Assembly (NCBI GenBank): GCA_900473185.1
Contig: UCKU01000045.1
Location: forward strand, 37,763 to 100,145
Origin: Hyphomicrobiales bacterium
Lineage (GTDB): Bacteria; Pseudomonadota; Alphaproteobacteria; Rhizobiales; Rhizobiaceae
Direction of reading: 5' to 3'
DNA length: 62,383 bases
Positions 16,170 through 24,953 of the stretch are shown here, piece by piece. A model generated the notes under the pieces. It ran no database searches. It was not told where the DNA came from and was given only the letters and a program-made list of their open reading frames with translations. The position numbers and the translations under genes were made by a program. Position 1 is the stretch's first letter. Each line of letters starts with the position of its first letter.

Positions 16170-16916
16170 TTAATAAGTCGTTCTTCCGCCGCTAAGATCG
16201 AATGTGGATGCCGTCGTAAACGAGTTTTCCTCCGACAGGAGCCATACCGTCATCGCCGCGATCTCGGTAAGTTCGGCGAAGCGATCTCGCGGAATCCTGA
16301 CCAGCATATATTCAATGAATTCGGGTGTCAGGCCGTCAAGTATCGGCGTCTTCGCCGTGGCGGGCGTAATGGCGTTGACGGCGATCCCGGTCTTCGCGAG
16401 CTCTTTGCCCAAAGACTTGGTAAAGCCAAGTACGCCTGCTTTGGCAGCACTATAGGCCGCGATATTCGGGTTGCCTTCTTTTCCCGCAACCGATGAGATA
16501 TTGACGATCCGACCATAATCTCGTTTCAACATGACCGGTACGACATGGCGGCAACAGTTGAACGTGCCCGTCAGGCAGACGTCTACGACACTCCGCCACT
16601 CCGAGACATCGTACTCGATCGTCGGTTTGACCTTTCCCGTAATCCCTGCCGAATTCACTAGGCAATCGATCCTCCCGAAAACCTCCTCTGTCGCCGAAGC
16701 CGCCCTGCCGACGAGATCGAAATCCGTCACGTCGACCTCGAATGCGCGGGCATTCGGTCCGAGTGTCCTGGCACTATCGTCCGAGCGACTGCCATTTGAA
16801 TCCCAGAGAGCAACTTTTCCGCCGGACTGGATCACCCTTTCGGCGATGGCATAACCAATCCCCTGTGCGCCGCCGGTGATGACGGTCACTCTGTCTCTCA
16901 AGTCAATCGAATTCAT
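16170..16916 (-). CDS. SDR-family NAD(P)-dependent oxidoreductase
   Basis: A 248-aa classical short-chain dehydrogenase. The cofactor motif is TGGAQGIGYAIAE near residue 11, then NSAGITG, the catalytic Ser in VNISSVAGK, and Tyr-x-x-x-Lys in YSAAKAG near 152-156. Asp after the second strand (LWDSNG) favours NAD over NADP. The C-terminus FDLSGGRTTY is typical of FabG-like sugar-acid or keto-acid reductases. Substrate is unknown. GGAGG lies 8 bases before the ATG at 16916. It is a single gene between remnants and a 490-bp gap. Confidence 0.82.
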   Translation of the reverse strand: MNSIDLRDRVTVITGGAQGIGYAIAERVIQSGGKVALWDSNGSRSDDSARTLGPNARAFEVDVTDFDLVGRAASATEEVFGRIDCLVNSAGITGKVKPTIEYDVSEWRSVVDVCLTGTFNCCRHVVPVMLKRDYGRIVNISSVAGKEGNPNIAAYSAAKAGVLGFTKSLGKELAKTGIAVNAITPATAKTPILDGLTPEFIEYMLVRIPRDRFAELTEIAAMTVWLLSEENSFTTASTFDLSGGRTTY

Positions 16917-17404
16917 GAAGCGCTCCTCCAACACGTTCTGAACGCACCCGCCGAATTAAACAAAACAAACCTCATTTCGGTCTTCGCCTTGAAATCAAAA
17001 CCTGAACGGAAACTCAGTCGGGGTCGGATGCGTCACGATCCTAGCGTTCTACGGACATCTCGCCAGCACAAACTCGACCTACCCCCGCAAAGCAGTCACC
17101 GAGTTCTCGGAAGGGGAGGGACCGCCGTCATGCTCGCGGAGAAAGCGTCGCCTCTCCTCAGAGAAATCAGAATCGCATACGTTTATGCGTGAAAGCAAAG
17201 ATCCCGAGCCAGCCGTTCTAGGAATCACTGCGGCTGTCGCGGACGCGCGCCACGCGGATTGAACAAACTGACGTGCGTGTTGGCGCGTTCAGACGAAAGG
17301 CCTTCGCAATGGCTTCGCGTCGGTTCGAATCTCCTCAAGAGCAAACCATGCTGGTATTCCGCTGCCATAGCAGAAGATCACTAAAAGAGGGCGTGTCCTG
17401 AATT
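16917..17404. other. Intergenic, nothing recognised
   Basis: About 490 bases between the SDR gene and the end of the Ssu-like operon. No reading frame here resembles a protein and no strong hairpin was seen. It contains the SDR promoter region. Confidence 0.5.
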
Positions 17405-18469
17405 CTATCGCAGCAACGGCAGCAATTGCTCACCCTGCCGCTTGATCTCCTGTAAATACGGAGTGTCAGACAGAATGAAATGCGTGATGCCGAGCTCCCT
17501 GTATCTTCTCAGCGAGCCGGCGACGTCTTCAGCCGAACCGACCAGCCAAGTCGTGCCGGCACCACCGCCACCGAACTTGCCCGGAGCGGTGTAAAGGTTG
17601 TCGTCCAGCACATCGCCTCGCTTGTGCAGATCGAGCAACCGCTGCTGGCCGACTGCACCTGCTTTGTGATCGTTCCAGCTACCGCTTTTGCCTTCGGCCA
17701 TCTTGGCAACGCGCGCTTCCGCATCGGACCATGCCTTTTCCCTCGTGTCGCGCACCAGGGTTGTTATCCTAAGTCCAAACTCCAGGGGTGGGAGATCGCG
17801 GTCCAAGTCCTTGCTGAGTGTCTTCAAGCGTTCGATCCGCTCCCGTACGCCATCGAGAGGCTCTCCCCAGAACAGCTGCACGTCGGCTTCTGTCGCCGAC
17901 ACTTGTTCGGCCGCCTCTGATGCGCCGCCAAAATAGATCTTGGGATGACGGCGCCCACTGCGCACATCAAGCCGTGGCGCAGCGGTGGAGCCGGTCACCT
18001 GGAAATGCTGTCCGTGGAATGTCACATTCTCCTCGGTCCATAGTCGGCGGACCACCCGCATGAATTCCTTCGTGCGTGCATAGCGCTGAGTCTGATCGCC
18101 TTCCTCGTCGCCATAGGCGGCGAGGTCGTCCTGTCCGGAGACGATGTTGACCCGAACCCGGCCGCCAGTCAGTTGGTCAAGCGTTGCGGCAGCGGAAGCG
18201 AAGTTCGCCGGCCGCCAGTAACCGGGCCGGGCAGCGATCAAGGGTTCGAATGTGGAGGTGCGTGCAGCAAGTGCTGCTGCGATCGTAAAGGTGTCGGGGC
18301 GGCCCCATCCGGTGCCAATGAGAGCCCCTTTCCACCCATGCTCTTCCAGTGCAATGGCCTGTGCGGTGAACGCTTCCAGACTGTTATGATTTTCGGCGGC
18401 AGCATCGCCTCTATGGCCCGCCTTCACGTCGTTTGGAATGTACCACAGGAATTCGGAGCTATTGGTCAT
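17405..18469 (-). CDS. LLM-class FMN-dependent monooxygenase (SsuD-like)
   Basis: A 354-aa bacterial luciferase-like enzyme of the alkanesulfonate monooxygenase type, which uses FMNH2 and oxygen to split C-S or C-N bonds. Family landmarks: EFLWYIPNDV, HGWKGALIGTGWG, ARPGYWRPANFASAAATLDQ, TGGRVRVNIVSGQD, PKIYFGGASEAAE and the C-terminal WLVGSAEDVAGSLRRYRELG. It is the last gene of a minus-strand operon with an SsuABC-like importer. The absence of an ssuE-type flavin reductase means FMNH2 must come from elsewhere. The exact substrate (sulfonate, sulfone or other) cannot be read from the sequence. Confidence 0.85.
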   Translation of the reverse strand: MTNSSEFLWYIPNDVKAGHRGDAAAENHNSLEAFTAQAIALEEHGWKGALIGTGWGRPDTFTIAAALAARTSTFEPLIAARPGYWRPANFASAAATLDQLTGGRVRVNIVSGQDDLAAYGDEEGDQTQRYARTKEFMRVVRRLWTEENVTFHGQHFQVTGSTAAPRLDVRSGRRHPKIYFGGASEAAEQVSATEADVQLFWGEPLDGVRERIERLKTLSKDLDRDLPPLEFGLRITTLVRDTREKAWSDAEARVAKMAEGKSGSWNDHKAGAVGQQRLLDLHKRGDVLDDNLYTAPGKFGGGGAGTTWLVGSAEDVAGSLRRYRELGITHFILSDTPYLQEIKRQGEQLLPLLR

Positions 18470-18517
18470 GGTTGTGCCTGGATCGTTCGGATCGGATCGT
18501 GGAAAGTCGCAAAATGA

Positions 18518-19519
18518 TCAGGCCGTAACGCGGTTTCGCAACCGGCCTTCATCAAGCAGGATTTTGACCGTCCGCGCCGCATTGGTGCGCATTTCGACGG
18601 CAGCGTGGTCGGAATAGAAAGCGTTGTGGGGCGTGATGACAAGTCGCCCGGCAAGCCAGTCCTCATGGTCTCGCCACGCAGACAAGAGGGGATGGTGGCC
18701 CGGCGGCTCCTGTGTCAGCGTGTCGATCGCCGCTGCCGCAAGATGACCGCTGCGCAAAGCCGCTTCGAGCGCGTCGAAATTGCTGAGAAGTTCTCCGCGA
18801 GCGGTATTAACGAGGATTGCCCCTGGTTTCAGCCTTGCAAGACCGTCGGCGTCCAGCATGCCGCGGGTATCGGCCGTTGCCGGACAATGCAGTGTGACAA
18901 CATCTGACTGGGCGAGAATGTCGTCAAGGCGGTCCACACGCTCATAACCGACAGCCTTCTCATGGCCGGGCGGCTGGCCTGGATCGTAGCCGAGGATACG
19001 GAAACCGAACGGCTTCAGACGGTTGACGACCGCGGTGCCAATCCGGCCGACGCCGATGATGCCGACGGTTGCGCGGTTCGACCGGGAAAGCGGTTTGAGG
19101 CTGTGGACCTGCCAACCGGACGTATAGCCGCGAGCACGGGCATCATGTTCCCAGAGGCGGCGATGGAGCGAGAGGATCATTGCTATCGCGTGATCGGCAA
19201 CTTCTTCGGTGCCGTAATCGGGATTGTTGGCAAAGGGGATGCCGGCATTTGCCAATGCCGCAAGATCGATCTTCTCGTAGCCGACGCCATAGCGGACGAC
19301 GCCGCGACAGCGATGAAGGTGGGAGATACTGCGCGAAGTCAGGCGTGCGCCCCAGACCATCAGCGCGTCAAGTCTTGCCAGGCGATCGGCGTCAAATAGC
19401 ATCTCGTCTGTGGTCGCGAAAAAATCGATTTCGATATCACGACCCAGCACTTCGGCTTCCAGGTCGGGATGACCGATCATGTGATCGGTGATGCCGACGA
19501 TATATTTTTCCTGTGTCAT
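18518..19519 (-). CDS. D-isomer-specific 2-hydroxyacid dehydrogenase (CtBP-like)
   Basis: A 333-aa NAD-dependent dehydrogenase. It has VRYGVGYEKIDLAALANAG, the Rossmann motif GIIGVGRIGTAV near residue 155, and the catalytic triad Arg in NTARGELL, Glu in TQEPPGHHPL and His in ITPHNAFYS. The VRYGVGYEKID variant and Asn after the His are seen in C-terminal-binding-protein-like members. It lies 18 bases after the permease gene, so it likely processes a product of the imported compound rather than acting in serine synthesis. Confidence 0.85.
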   Translation of the reverse strand: MTQEKYIVGITDHMIGHPDLEAEVLGRDIEIDFFATTDEMLFDADRLARLDALMVWGARLTSRSISHLHRCRGVVRYGVGYEKIDLAALANAGIPFANNPDYGTEEVADHAIAMILSLHRRLWEHDARARGYTSGWQVHSLKPLSRSNRATVGIIGVGRIGTAVVNRLKPFGFRILGYDPGQPPGHEKAVGYERVDRLDDILAQSDVVTLHCPATADTRGMLDADGLARLKPGAILVNTARGELLSNFDALEAALRSGHLAAAAIDTLTQEPPGHHPLLSAWRDHEDWLAGRLVITPHNAFYSDHAAVEMRTNAARTVKILLDEGRLRNRVTA

Positions 19520-19537
19520 TGTCGTTTGCCAGCCATT

Positions 19538-20437
19538 CTATCGCGTCATGCCCCATTTCAGGATCGTGTGCCGTTCCAACTGCCGGAACAGGACATTCTC
19601 GACGAGGAGACCCAGCAGGATGACCGTCATCAGGCCGGCGAACACCCGGTCGGTGTAGAGCTCGTTGCGGTTCTGGAAGATGTACCAGCCGAGCCCGCCA
19701 CGGCCCGACGATGCGCCGAAGACGAGTTCCGCGGCAATCAATGTCCGCCACGCGAAGGCCCAGCCGATCTTGAGGCCCGCGATGATCGACGGCAGGGCTG
19801 CCGGCACAAGAATAAGGAAGACGTAGCGCAATCCGCGCAGGCCATAATTGCGGCCCGTCATGCGCAGGGTCTCCGGCACACTGGTGAAACCCGTATACAT
19901 GTTGAGAGCAAGCGGCCAAAGCACCGAATGGATCAGCACGAAAATCAGACTTCCCTGGCCGAGCCCGAACCACAGAAGCCCGAGCGGCAGAAGTGCGATC
20001 GGAGGCAAAGGATTGAGCATGGAGGTCAAGGTCGACAGGAAATCGCGACCGAGTTGGCTGGATACGGCGAGCGACGTCAAGACGAATGCCAAAACGACCC
20101 CCGCGACATAACCTTTCAGCAAAATATCGATCGAGTTCGCTGCCCGGCCAGGCAAAACCCCATTGGCGATATCGTCGAAGAAGGCTTGAAGTGTCTGCGT
20201 GAATGACGGCAGGAGAAGGTCATTGCCCTGAATTCTTGCGACAATCTCCCATAAGATTGCGAGAAAGATCAGGATAAGACCTTTTCGCACCAATGCCTGC
20301 TGCCAGAGTCGCCGCGGCAGCGACGCGCGCCGTTCGATGGAGCAACCGGCGATTGGCTCAGGCATTAGCTCGTATTCAGGTCGGATCGGCGGCGTCGGCC
20401 GTATTGTACCATGGCCAGCGGTAGCAGTCTCACGCAT
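19538..20437 (-). CDS. ABC importer permease (SsuC/TauC type)
   Basis: A 299-aa inner-membrane permease with about six helices: LILIFLAILWEIVAR near residue 50, GYVAGVVLAFVLTSLAV, PLPPIALLPLGLLWFGLG, the cytoplasmic EAA-like loop around ALPSIIAGLKIGWAFAWR, and AELVFGASSGRGGLGW. The ATG at 20437 overlaps the ATPase stop by 8 bases, so the two are translationally coupled. A longer frame reaching 20560 lies inside the ATPase gene and is rejected. Confidence 0.9.
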   Translation of the reverse strand: MRETATAGHGTIRPTPPIRPEYELMPEPIAGCSIERRASLPRRLWQQALVRKGLILIFLAILWEIVARIQGNDLLLPSFTQTLQAFFDDIANGVLPGRAANSIDILLKGYVAGVVLAFVLTSLAVSSQLGRDFLSTLTSMLNPLPPIALLPLGLLWFGLGQGSLIFVLIHSVLWPLALNMYTGFTSVPETLRMTGRNYGLRGLRYVFLILVPAALPSIIAGLKIGWAFAWRTLIAAELVFGASSGRGGLGWYIFQNRNELYTDRVFAGLMTVILLGLLVENVLFRQLERHTILKWGMTR

Positions 20438-21263
20438 GATCGCTTTCCGTTGCAATTTGCGCCTCGTCGAACAGAAGGCGATGAATGCGGGTTGCGGCTG
20501 CCTGAAATTTAGGACTTCCGCCGCTTTGCAGGTCCCATTCATGGCTGTTGATCTCGGCACGCATGCGGCCCGGATGCGGAGACAACAGTGCGATCCGATT
20601 TCCGACGACCAACGCCTCTTCGATGGAATGGGTGACGAAAAGCAGGGTGAAGCGCACTTCTTCCCACAGTGCCAGGAGTTCTTCCTGCATCTTGCGCCGG
20701 GTCAGCGCATCAAGCGCAGCAAAGGGCTCATCCATCAGCAGGACACGTGGCTCCATCGCAAGGGCCCGTGCGATTGCGACACGCTGCTTCATGCCTCCCG
20801 ACAAAGCGTTCGGATGGGCCCCGGCAAAACGAGATAACCCCACCTTTTCCAGATAATAGTCAGCTCTTTCGAGAGCCTCTTTTCGGCCAAGGCGACCGGA
20901 GACCCGAACAGGAAAGGCTACGTTCTCTCGAATGGTCTTCCAGGGCGGTAACTGGTCGAATTCCTGAAAGACCACCACACGGTCCGGTCCCGGCCCATTG
21001 ACCGGACGACCGTCCAAAAGGACCTGTCCTTGAGTGGGCGCAATGAAGCCGCCGACCGCCTTTAACAGGGTGGATTTGCCGCAGCCGGAAGCGCCGAGTA
21101 GAATAAAGCGATCCGCTTCCCAAACATCGAAGCTGACATTCTGCGTCGCGCGCACGATCCGTCCGGGCGCAGCATATTCCAATGTAACACCCTTCACCGA
21201 AAGAAGCGGTGTTTGCGTTGAGGGAGCCGCGCGGCTCAAGGCTTCGGTGGATGTGCCGTCCAT
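20430..21263 (-). CDS. ABC importer ATP-binding protein (SsuB/TauB type)
   Basis: A 277-aa ATPase of the nitrate/sulfonate/taurine class. Walker A is LLGASGCGKSTLL, the Q-loop is VFQEFDQLPPW, the signature is LSGGMKQR, Walker B is VLLMDEPFAALD and the switch His is in VTHSIEEAL. The ATG at 21263 gives the usual N-terminus; the upstream TTG at 21275 is less likely. It is followed by an overlapping permease. Confidence 0.92.
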   Translation of the reverse strand: MDGTSTEALSRAAPSTQTPLLSVKGVTLEYAAPGRIVRATQNVSFDVWEADRFILLGASGCGKSTLLKAVGGFIAPTQGQVLLDGRPVNGPGPDRVVVFQEFDQLPPWKTIRENVAFPVRVSGRLGRKEALERADYYLEKVGLSRFAGAHPNALSGGMKQRVAIARALAMEPRVLLMDEPFAALDALTRRKMQEELLALWEEVRFTLLFVTHSIEEALVVGNRIALLSPHPGRMRAEINSHEWDLQSGGSPKFQAAATRIHRLLFDEAQIATESDHA

Positions 21264-21333
21264 TCTATCTCGCAAATGTTCTGCGCGGCCTTTAGGGCCG
21301 CGCTAGTGCAGGATCAGGTTAATCCGATGAATG

Positions 21334-22383
21334 TCAGCTGCCGTTGTCGCCCTGCGCTTCCGGGAAGAAGTAGTCCTTCCAGGACCCGGCCTCATTTTTC
21401 AGGACGCCGATCTTGTACAGTTCCGAAGCGTATATGAAGGTGTTTTTGGGCACGATCGAAAAGTCGTTTTCCGGATCGTTGATGATATCGAGGACGAGTT
21501 TGGGCGAGAGCTTCGATTTCTGCTCGCGGATAAAGGTATCGGCGGCTTCTGTCTTGTGCGTGCTGATCCAATCCGCGGCATCACGCAACGCTGCATAGAA
21601 GGCAGCATAGGTCTTGGGATTTTTGTCATGGAAAGCGCTGGTGGCATAAAGGACATTGAAGGTCGCCGGCCCTCCAAGAATATCATAGGAACTGATGACC
21701 TTGTGAACTGCCTTGTTGCCCTGCAGCGCCTGATAATAGAAGGGTGCCGAGGAGAAGTGCGAGTTCACTTCCGTTCCGCCTGAAATCAGTGCCGCGGTTG
21801 CGTCGGGATGCGGCAAGCTGATGGTGATATCGTCGAGCTTCTGGAACTTGTCCTTGCCAAAGACCTTTGCAGCTTCGATCTGAAGCGTGCGGGACTGGAA
21901 ACCCACGCCGGCCGCAGGCACCGCGATCCGGTCGTCCGGCCCAAAGTCTTTCAACGAATGGATATTTGGATTGGTCGTCAGCAGGTAGTTGGGTTGGGCG
22001 CCAAGTGCTGCGACCATTTTGACGTCCTGATGTCCCTTGGTTCGGTCCCAGGTTGTGAGCGCCGGCGGTACGCCGGCGGCTGCGATATCGAGATTGTCGG
22101 AAAGAAGCGCTTCGTTCATTGCCGTCGCGCCGGACACCGTTGCCCATTCGACCGTTATGTCGAGACCGGCTTCCTTGCCATGTTTCTCGATGAGCTTCTG
22201 ATCGCGGATGACATCGAGCGTCAAGTAGGAAATCCCAAACTGCTGCGCGATGCGGATCTTGCCCTCGGCCGCAGCTTGCCCGGGCACCAGCATGGCGATG
22301 AGACCGAGAGAAGTCGCAACTGAGAATAACGCGTTAGGCCAATTGAGATGGCGGCGGCTTTCTGAATTTTGACGCTGCGGCAT
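21334..22383 (-). CDS. Substrate-binding protein (SsuA/NrtA-like)
   Basis: A 349-aa periplasmic protein of the NMT1/SsuA superfamily. The signal peptide spans about residues 10-40 and ends GQAAA. Core motifs: IRIAQQFGISYLTLDVIRDQ, MNEALLSDNLDIAAAGVPPA, KMVAALGAQPNYLLTTNPN and GVGFQSRTLQIEAAKVFG. A Met 20 codons further upstream lacks a ribosome site, while AGGAGCACGC precedes the chosen ATG. It is the first gene of a five-gene operon (binding protein, ATPase, permease, dehydrogenase, monooxygenase), which suggests import of an organosulfur compound or related substrate. Confidence 0.88.
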   Translation of the reverse strand: MPQRQNSESRRHLNWPNALFSVATSLGLIAMLVPGQAAAEGKIRIAQQFGISYLTLDVIRDQKLIEKHGKEAGLDITVEWATVSGATAMNEALLSDNLDIAAAGVPPALTTWDRTKGHQDVKMVAALGAQPNYLLTTNPNIHSLKDFGPDDRIAVPAAGVGFQSRTLQIEAAKVFGKDKFQKLDDITISLPHPDATAALISGGTEVNSHFSSAPFYYQALQGNKAVHKVISSYDILGGPATFNVLYATSAFHDKNPKTYAAFYAALRDAADWISTHKTEAADTFIREQKSKLSPKLVLDIINDPENDFSIVPKNTFIYASELYKIGVLKNEAGSWKDYFFPEAQGDNGS

Positions 22384-22689
22384 GCGTGCTCCTGTATCAG
22401 GCGTTACGGTGTCGAATAGCCATGCATGCGCACAGCTCTTCACGCATTCCCCCGGAAGAGGTGCGTGAGATCAGTCGAGGGTATTAATCTCGACCAAATC
22501 GATCAACATGCTCGTGTTTCGTTTTCAGGCACGCGTTGAGATCAGAATCCTTCGAAAGCCCCTATTTTCGCAAATTAATCGGCGCGCCTCGTAACCACGC
22601 CGGCGGCAGATTGCCGATACCTTTGCTTGCAAGCGCCTTTGTGTTGGAGCGCCGTTCAGATAATCGACTTCGCTTGAAGTGCCGCGAGT

Positions 22690-22940
22690 AAAACTTTGCC
22701 AGGTCGATTGCTGACCGGGCTTGATGCCACTCTCTCCCTCGCGCGCCTGTTCGTCATCATTGCCGCCGGCAATGAAGTGGACGACGACGCGGCCGCCGCT
22801 CAACTGATCGAGGGTGGCAAGCGATTTGGCCGCAACCGTCGGGTAGACGGTATTGGGCCACAGCGCGACGACGATCTTGATGTTCTTCGTATGCGCCAGA
22901 ACGGTGGCGCCAAGGGTAGGCGCGGAGCCAGACACCAGCC
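22690..22940 (-). pseudogene. LLM-class monooxygenase, internal fragment
   Basis: The minus strand encodes GATVLAHTKNIKIVVALWPN and then LATLDQLSGGRVVVHFIAGG with NDDEQAREGE. This is the central barrel region of an SsuD-like FMN monooxygenase. Both ends are missing and the frame degenerates downstream. It is a different gene from the intact one at 17405. Confidence 0.75.
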
Positions 22941-23035
22941 GAGAGGATAAGGCAATTATTTTGCGATTTCTGGGCTCACCCCCCCGGCGCTATTCCTGAA
23001 ATTGCTTCATGAAAAGCCAATCGCGAGTCGAAGCC

Positions 23036-23240
23036 ATGGCATGTGAGAGCGAGCGGATTGCAATTGTCGGAGCAGGTGCGATGGGGGTGATGACGGCCTA
23101 CCATCTACGCCAGGCAAATCTTGCCGTCGATTTTCTCGTCAAGCCTGCGCGCCTTGCCGCGAGTCCGGCCTCATACCGGCTCTATTCCTACGATGACGGC
23201 AAGACCCACGTGCTGGAGAACTTTGGCGTTTTTGCTAATC
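23036..23240 (+). pseudogene. Ketopantoate reductase-like N-terminal fragment
   Basis: The frame begins with a dinucleotide motif, RIAIVGAGAMGVMTAYHLRQ, and continues ANLAVDFLVKPARL to a segment YSYDDGKTHVLENFGV. That is the N-terminal Rossmann region of PanE/ApbA-type reductases. After about 23240 the frame continues into DNA that belongs, on the other strand, to an AraC-family remnant, so the gene is truncated. Confidence 0.6.
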
Positions 23241-23907
23241 CCTCAAGCTGCGCGATTTGGAGCTTCTCGGCGAAGTGTTCGCGAAGCCATGCGATGAGCT
23301 TTGCGACACCATGACTTTTTGAACCGAGACGAACGATCTGGCGGAGCCGACTACCCTTTGGGCCGATTGCAAGCCTATACAGAATCTCACGCTGTATCAG
23401 TTGCCCCAGGATGGGCATGTCGCTGGGAGTCTCGATCAATCTCACAAGACGAAGCACGGCATCCAAGAGCGTCGCGTTTAACTCGCCGATGGCCAGGCAC
23501 GGGTCGGCAGTGGGGCTCTCGAGCTGATGGAGGTCGACCTCGGCAATGACCCGTCTAGCAAGGTCCAGATCGAGGTCGAGTTCAAGCCCGACATAAGGTG
23601 CGTCCGGCGCTGCATCCGCGATCGAGACCGCGATTGGCACCTGGATCGCGGTCAGATGTCCCTATCGCCCAACGCCATCTGCTTGCTGCCACGCAAGCAC
23701 ACACATAGGCTTGGGCCGTGAAGGTGGCTCATGGGCCCCACGGGCGCCGTCAGCCATGAGAGACTGACTCCAGGCACCACACCACGCACGGTGCCCGCGA
23801 GTCGTCGCGTTCTCGATTAAGGTCAAAAGTTCACGATGAGCAAGGGAGCGACGCGAACGCCGCCCGGGCTGTGACGATGTCTCTTTGGCCGTTATACTGT
23901 CAGCCAT
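23240..23907 (-). pseudogene. AraC-family regulator, frameshifted and missing its HTH
   Basis: Three frames must be joined to read one AraC_N domain: HRELLTLIENATTRGHRA, then GVVPGVSLSWLTAPVGPM with LHGPSLCVCLRGSKQMALGD, then APDAPYVGLELDLDLD and IGELNATLLDAVLRLVRLIE, QREILYRLAIGPKGSRLRQI. It stops at IAWLREHFAEKLQIAQLEGL, exactly where the first HTH helix should follow. At least two frameshifts and loss of the C-terminal 100 residues make it a pseudogene. It is adjacent to an intact AraC gene of a different subfamily. Confidence 0.75.
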
Positions 23908-24862
23908 CGATATCCGCAGCCTCCGGCGTCGCGACCGCGACGATTGGCCTATGGTTCGCGTTTCGGAACTCTCGTGGTGAAGCGCCGGTTATGCGTTTGA
24001 ACGCGTTGCTGAAGCTGCTCTCGGAGGCATAACCGACCGTGGTTGCTATCGAAGCGACGGGTTGTCTTGCCTCTTCCCGTAGGGCCCGTTCCGCCAATCG
24101 CATGCGCCAGTTTGTGAGATAGGCGAGCGGCGCAACCCCAGCCACGGTCCGGAAACGCTCAGCGAACGTCGTTCGCGACATTGCGCATGCTGCGGACAGA
24201 TCCTCAAGGTGCCAGGATCGTGCCGGGTCGGCATGCATCAGCCGGATAGCAGGCGCAATGCCTGGATCGGCTAGCGCTCGCAGCCACCCAATCTGCTCGA
24301 CGCCGTTCTGCGACAGATGGGCTCGCAGGATCTCGATGAACAGCAGTTGAGCGAGTTGAGCCACCGCGAGTTCGGCACCCGGCAGATGATTGGCGCGCTC
24401 CTTCGCCAAGCGGTCCAGCAGCCAACGGAAGGTCGCCGCCTCAGGCCGATCGGCCTGAACATGGATCCAGGGCGGCAACACGTCCGCGAGGACCCGTCCA
24501 CTCGTCGGGTCGAGCAGCACATGCCCGCCGATATGCGCGAAGTCACTCCCGTCACCAATCTGCACATCGGTCTTTCCGGCCCCAGAAAACAGGCTCATCG
24601 CATCGACCGGAGGAAGGGATGGGTCGCTGGAGAGCTCGAAGGCCAATGGCGCGGACAACAATCCGACATCGCCCGCGCAGAAATGGATCGCTTCCTGCCC
24701 ATCGAGCGTGACCCAGCAACTTCCCTTGAGCACTGCAAAGAACTTGATTGTCTTGGGAATTGGAAAGCGGATCGCCCATGGTCCCCCAGCAGTGAAGCCA
24801 CCTGTCACGAGCGTTTCCGCACGGGTCAGTTTCAGTATCTCGGAAAAAGGTTCATTGGTCAT
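23900..24862 (-). CDS. AraC-family transcriptional regulator
   Basis: A 320-aa regulator. An N-terminal cupin-like domain (FFAVLKGSCWVTLDGQEAIH, FCAGDVGLLSAP) is followed by a C-terminal double HTH: WHLEDLSAACAMSRTTFAER, FRTVAGVAPLAYLTNWRMRL, and VASIATTVGYASESSFSNAF with KRITGASPREFR. It belongs to the AraC type with a Cupin_6 sensor. It is transcribed away from the aldo/keto reductase gene across a 91-bp gap, so it probably controls the reductase pair in response to a small organic or electrophilic compound (inference). Confidence 0.87.
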   Translation of the reverse strand: MTNEPFSEILKLTRAETLVTGGFTAGGPWAIRFPIPKTIKFFAVLKGSCWVTLDGQEAIHFCAGDVGLLSAPLAFELSSDPSLPPVDAMSLFSGAGKTDVQIGDGSDFAHIGGHVLLDPTSGRVLADVLPPWIHVQADRPEAATFRWLLDRLAKERANHLPGAELAVAQLAQLLFIEILRAHLSQNGVEQIGWLRALADPGIAPAIRLMHADPARSWHLEDLSAACAMSRTTFAERFRTVAGVAPLAYLTNWRMRLAERALREEARQPVASIATTVGYASESSFSNAFKRITGASPREFRNANHRPIVAVATPEAADIDG

Positions 24863-24953
24863 CGCCGGACTGTTGCGCAAGTATTACGGACTTGCAAGCA
24901 TTCTAAGTACAGGACGCGCGAGATAATACGGAACCTCCACGGAGGTTGTGATC

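Noticed and set aside
20438..20560. N-terminal extension of the SsuC-like permease
   Set aside because: It lies entirely within the ATPase gene in another frame; the coupled ATG at 20437 is the better start.
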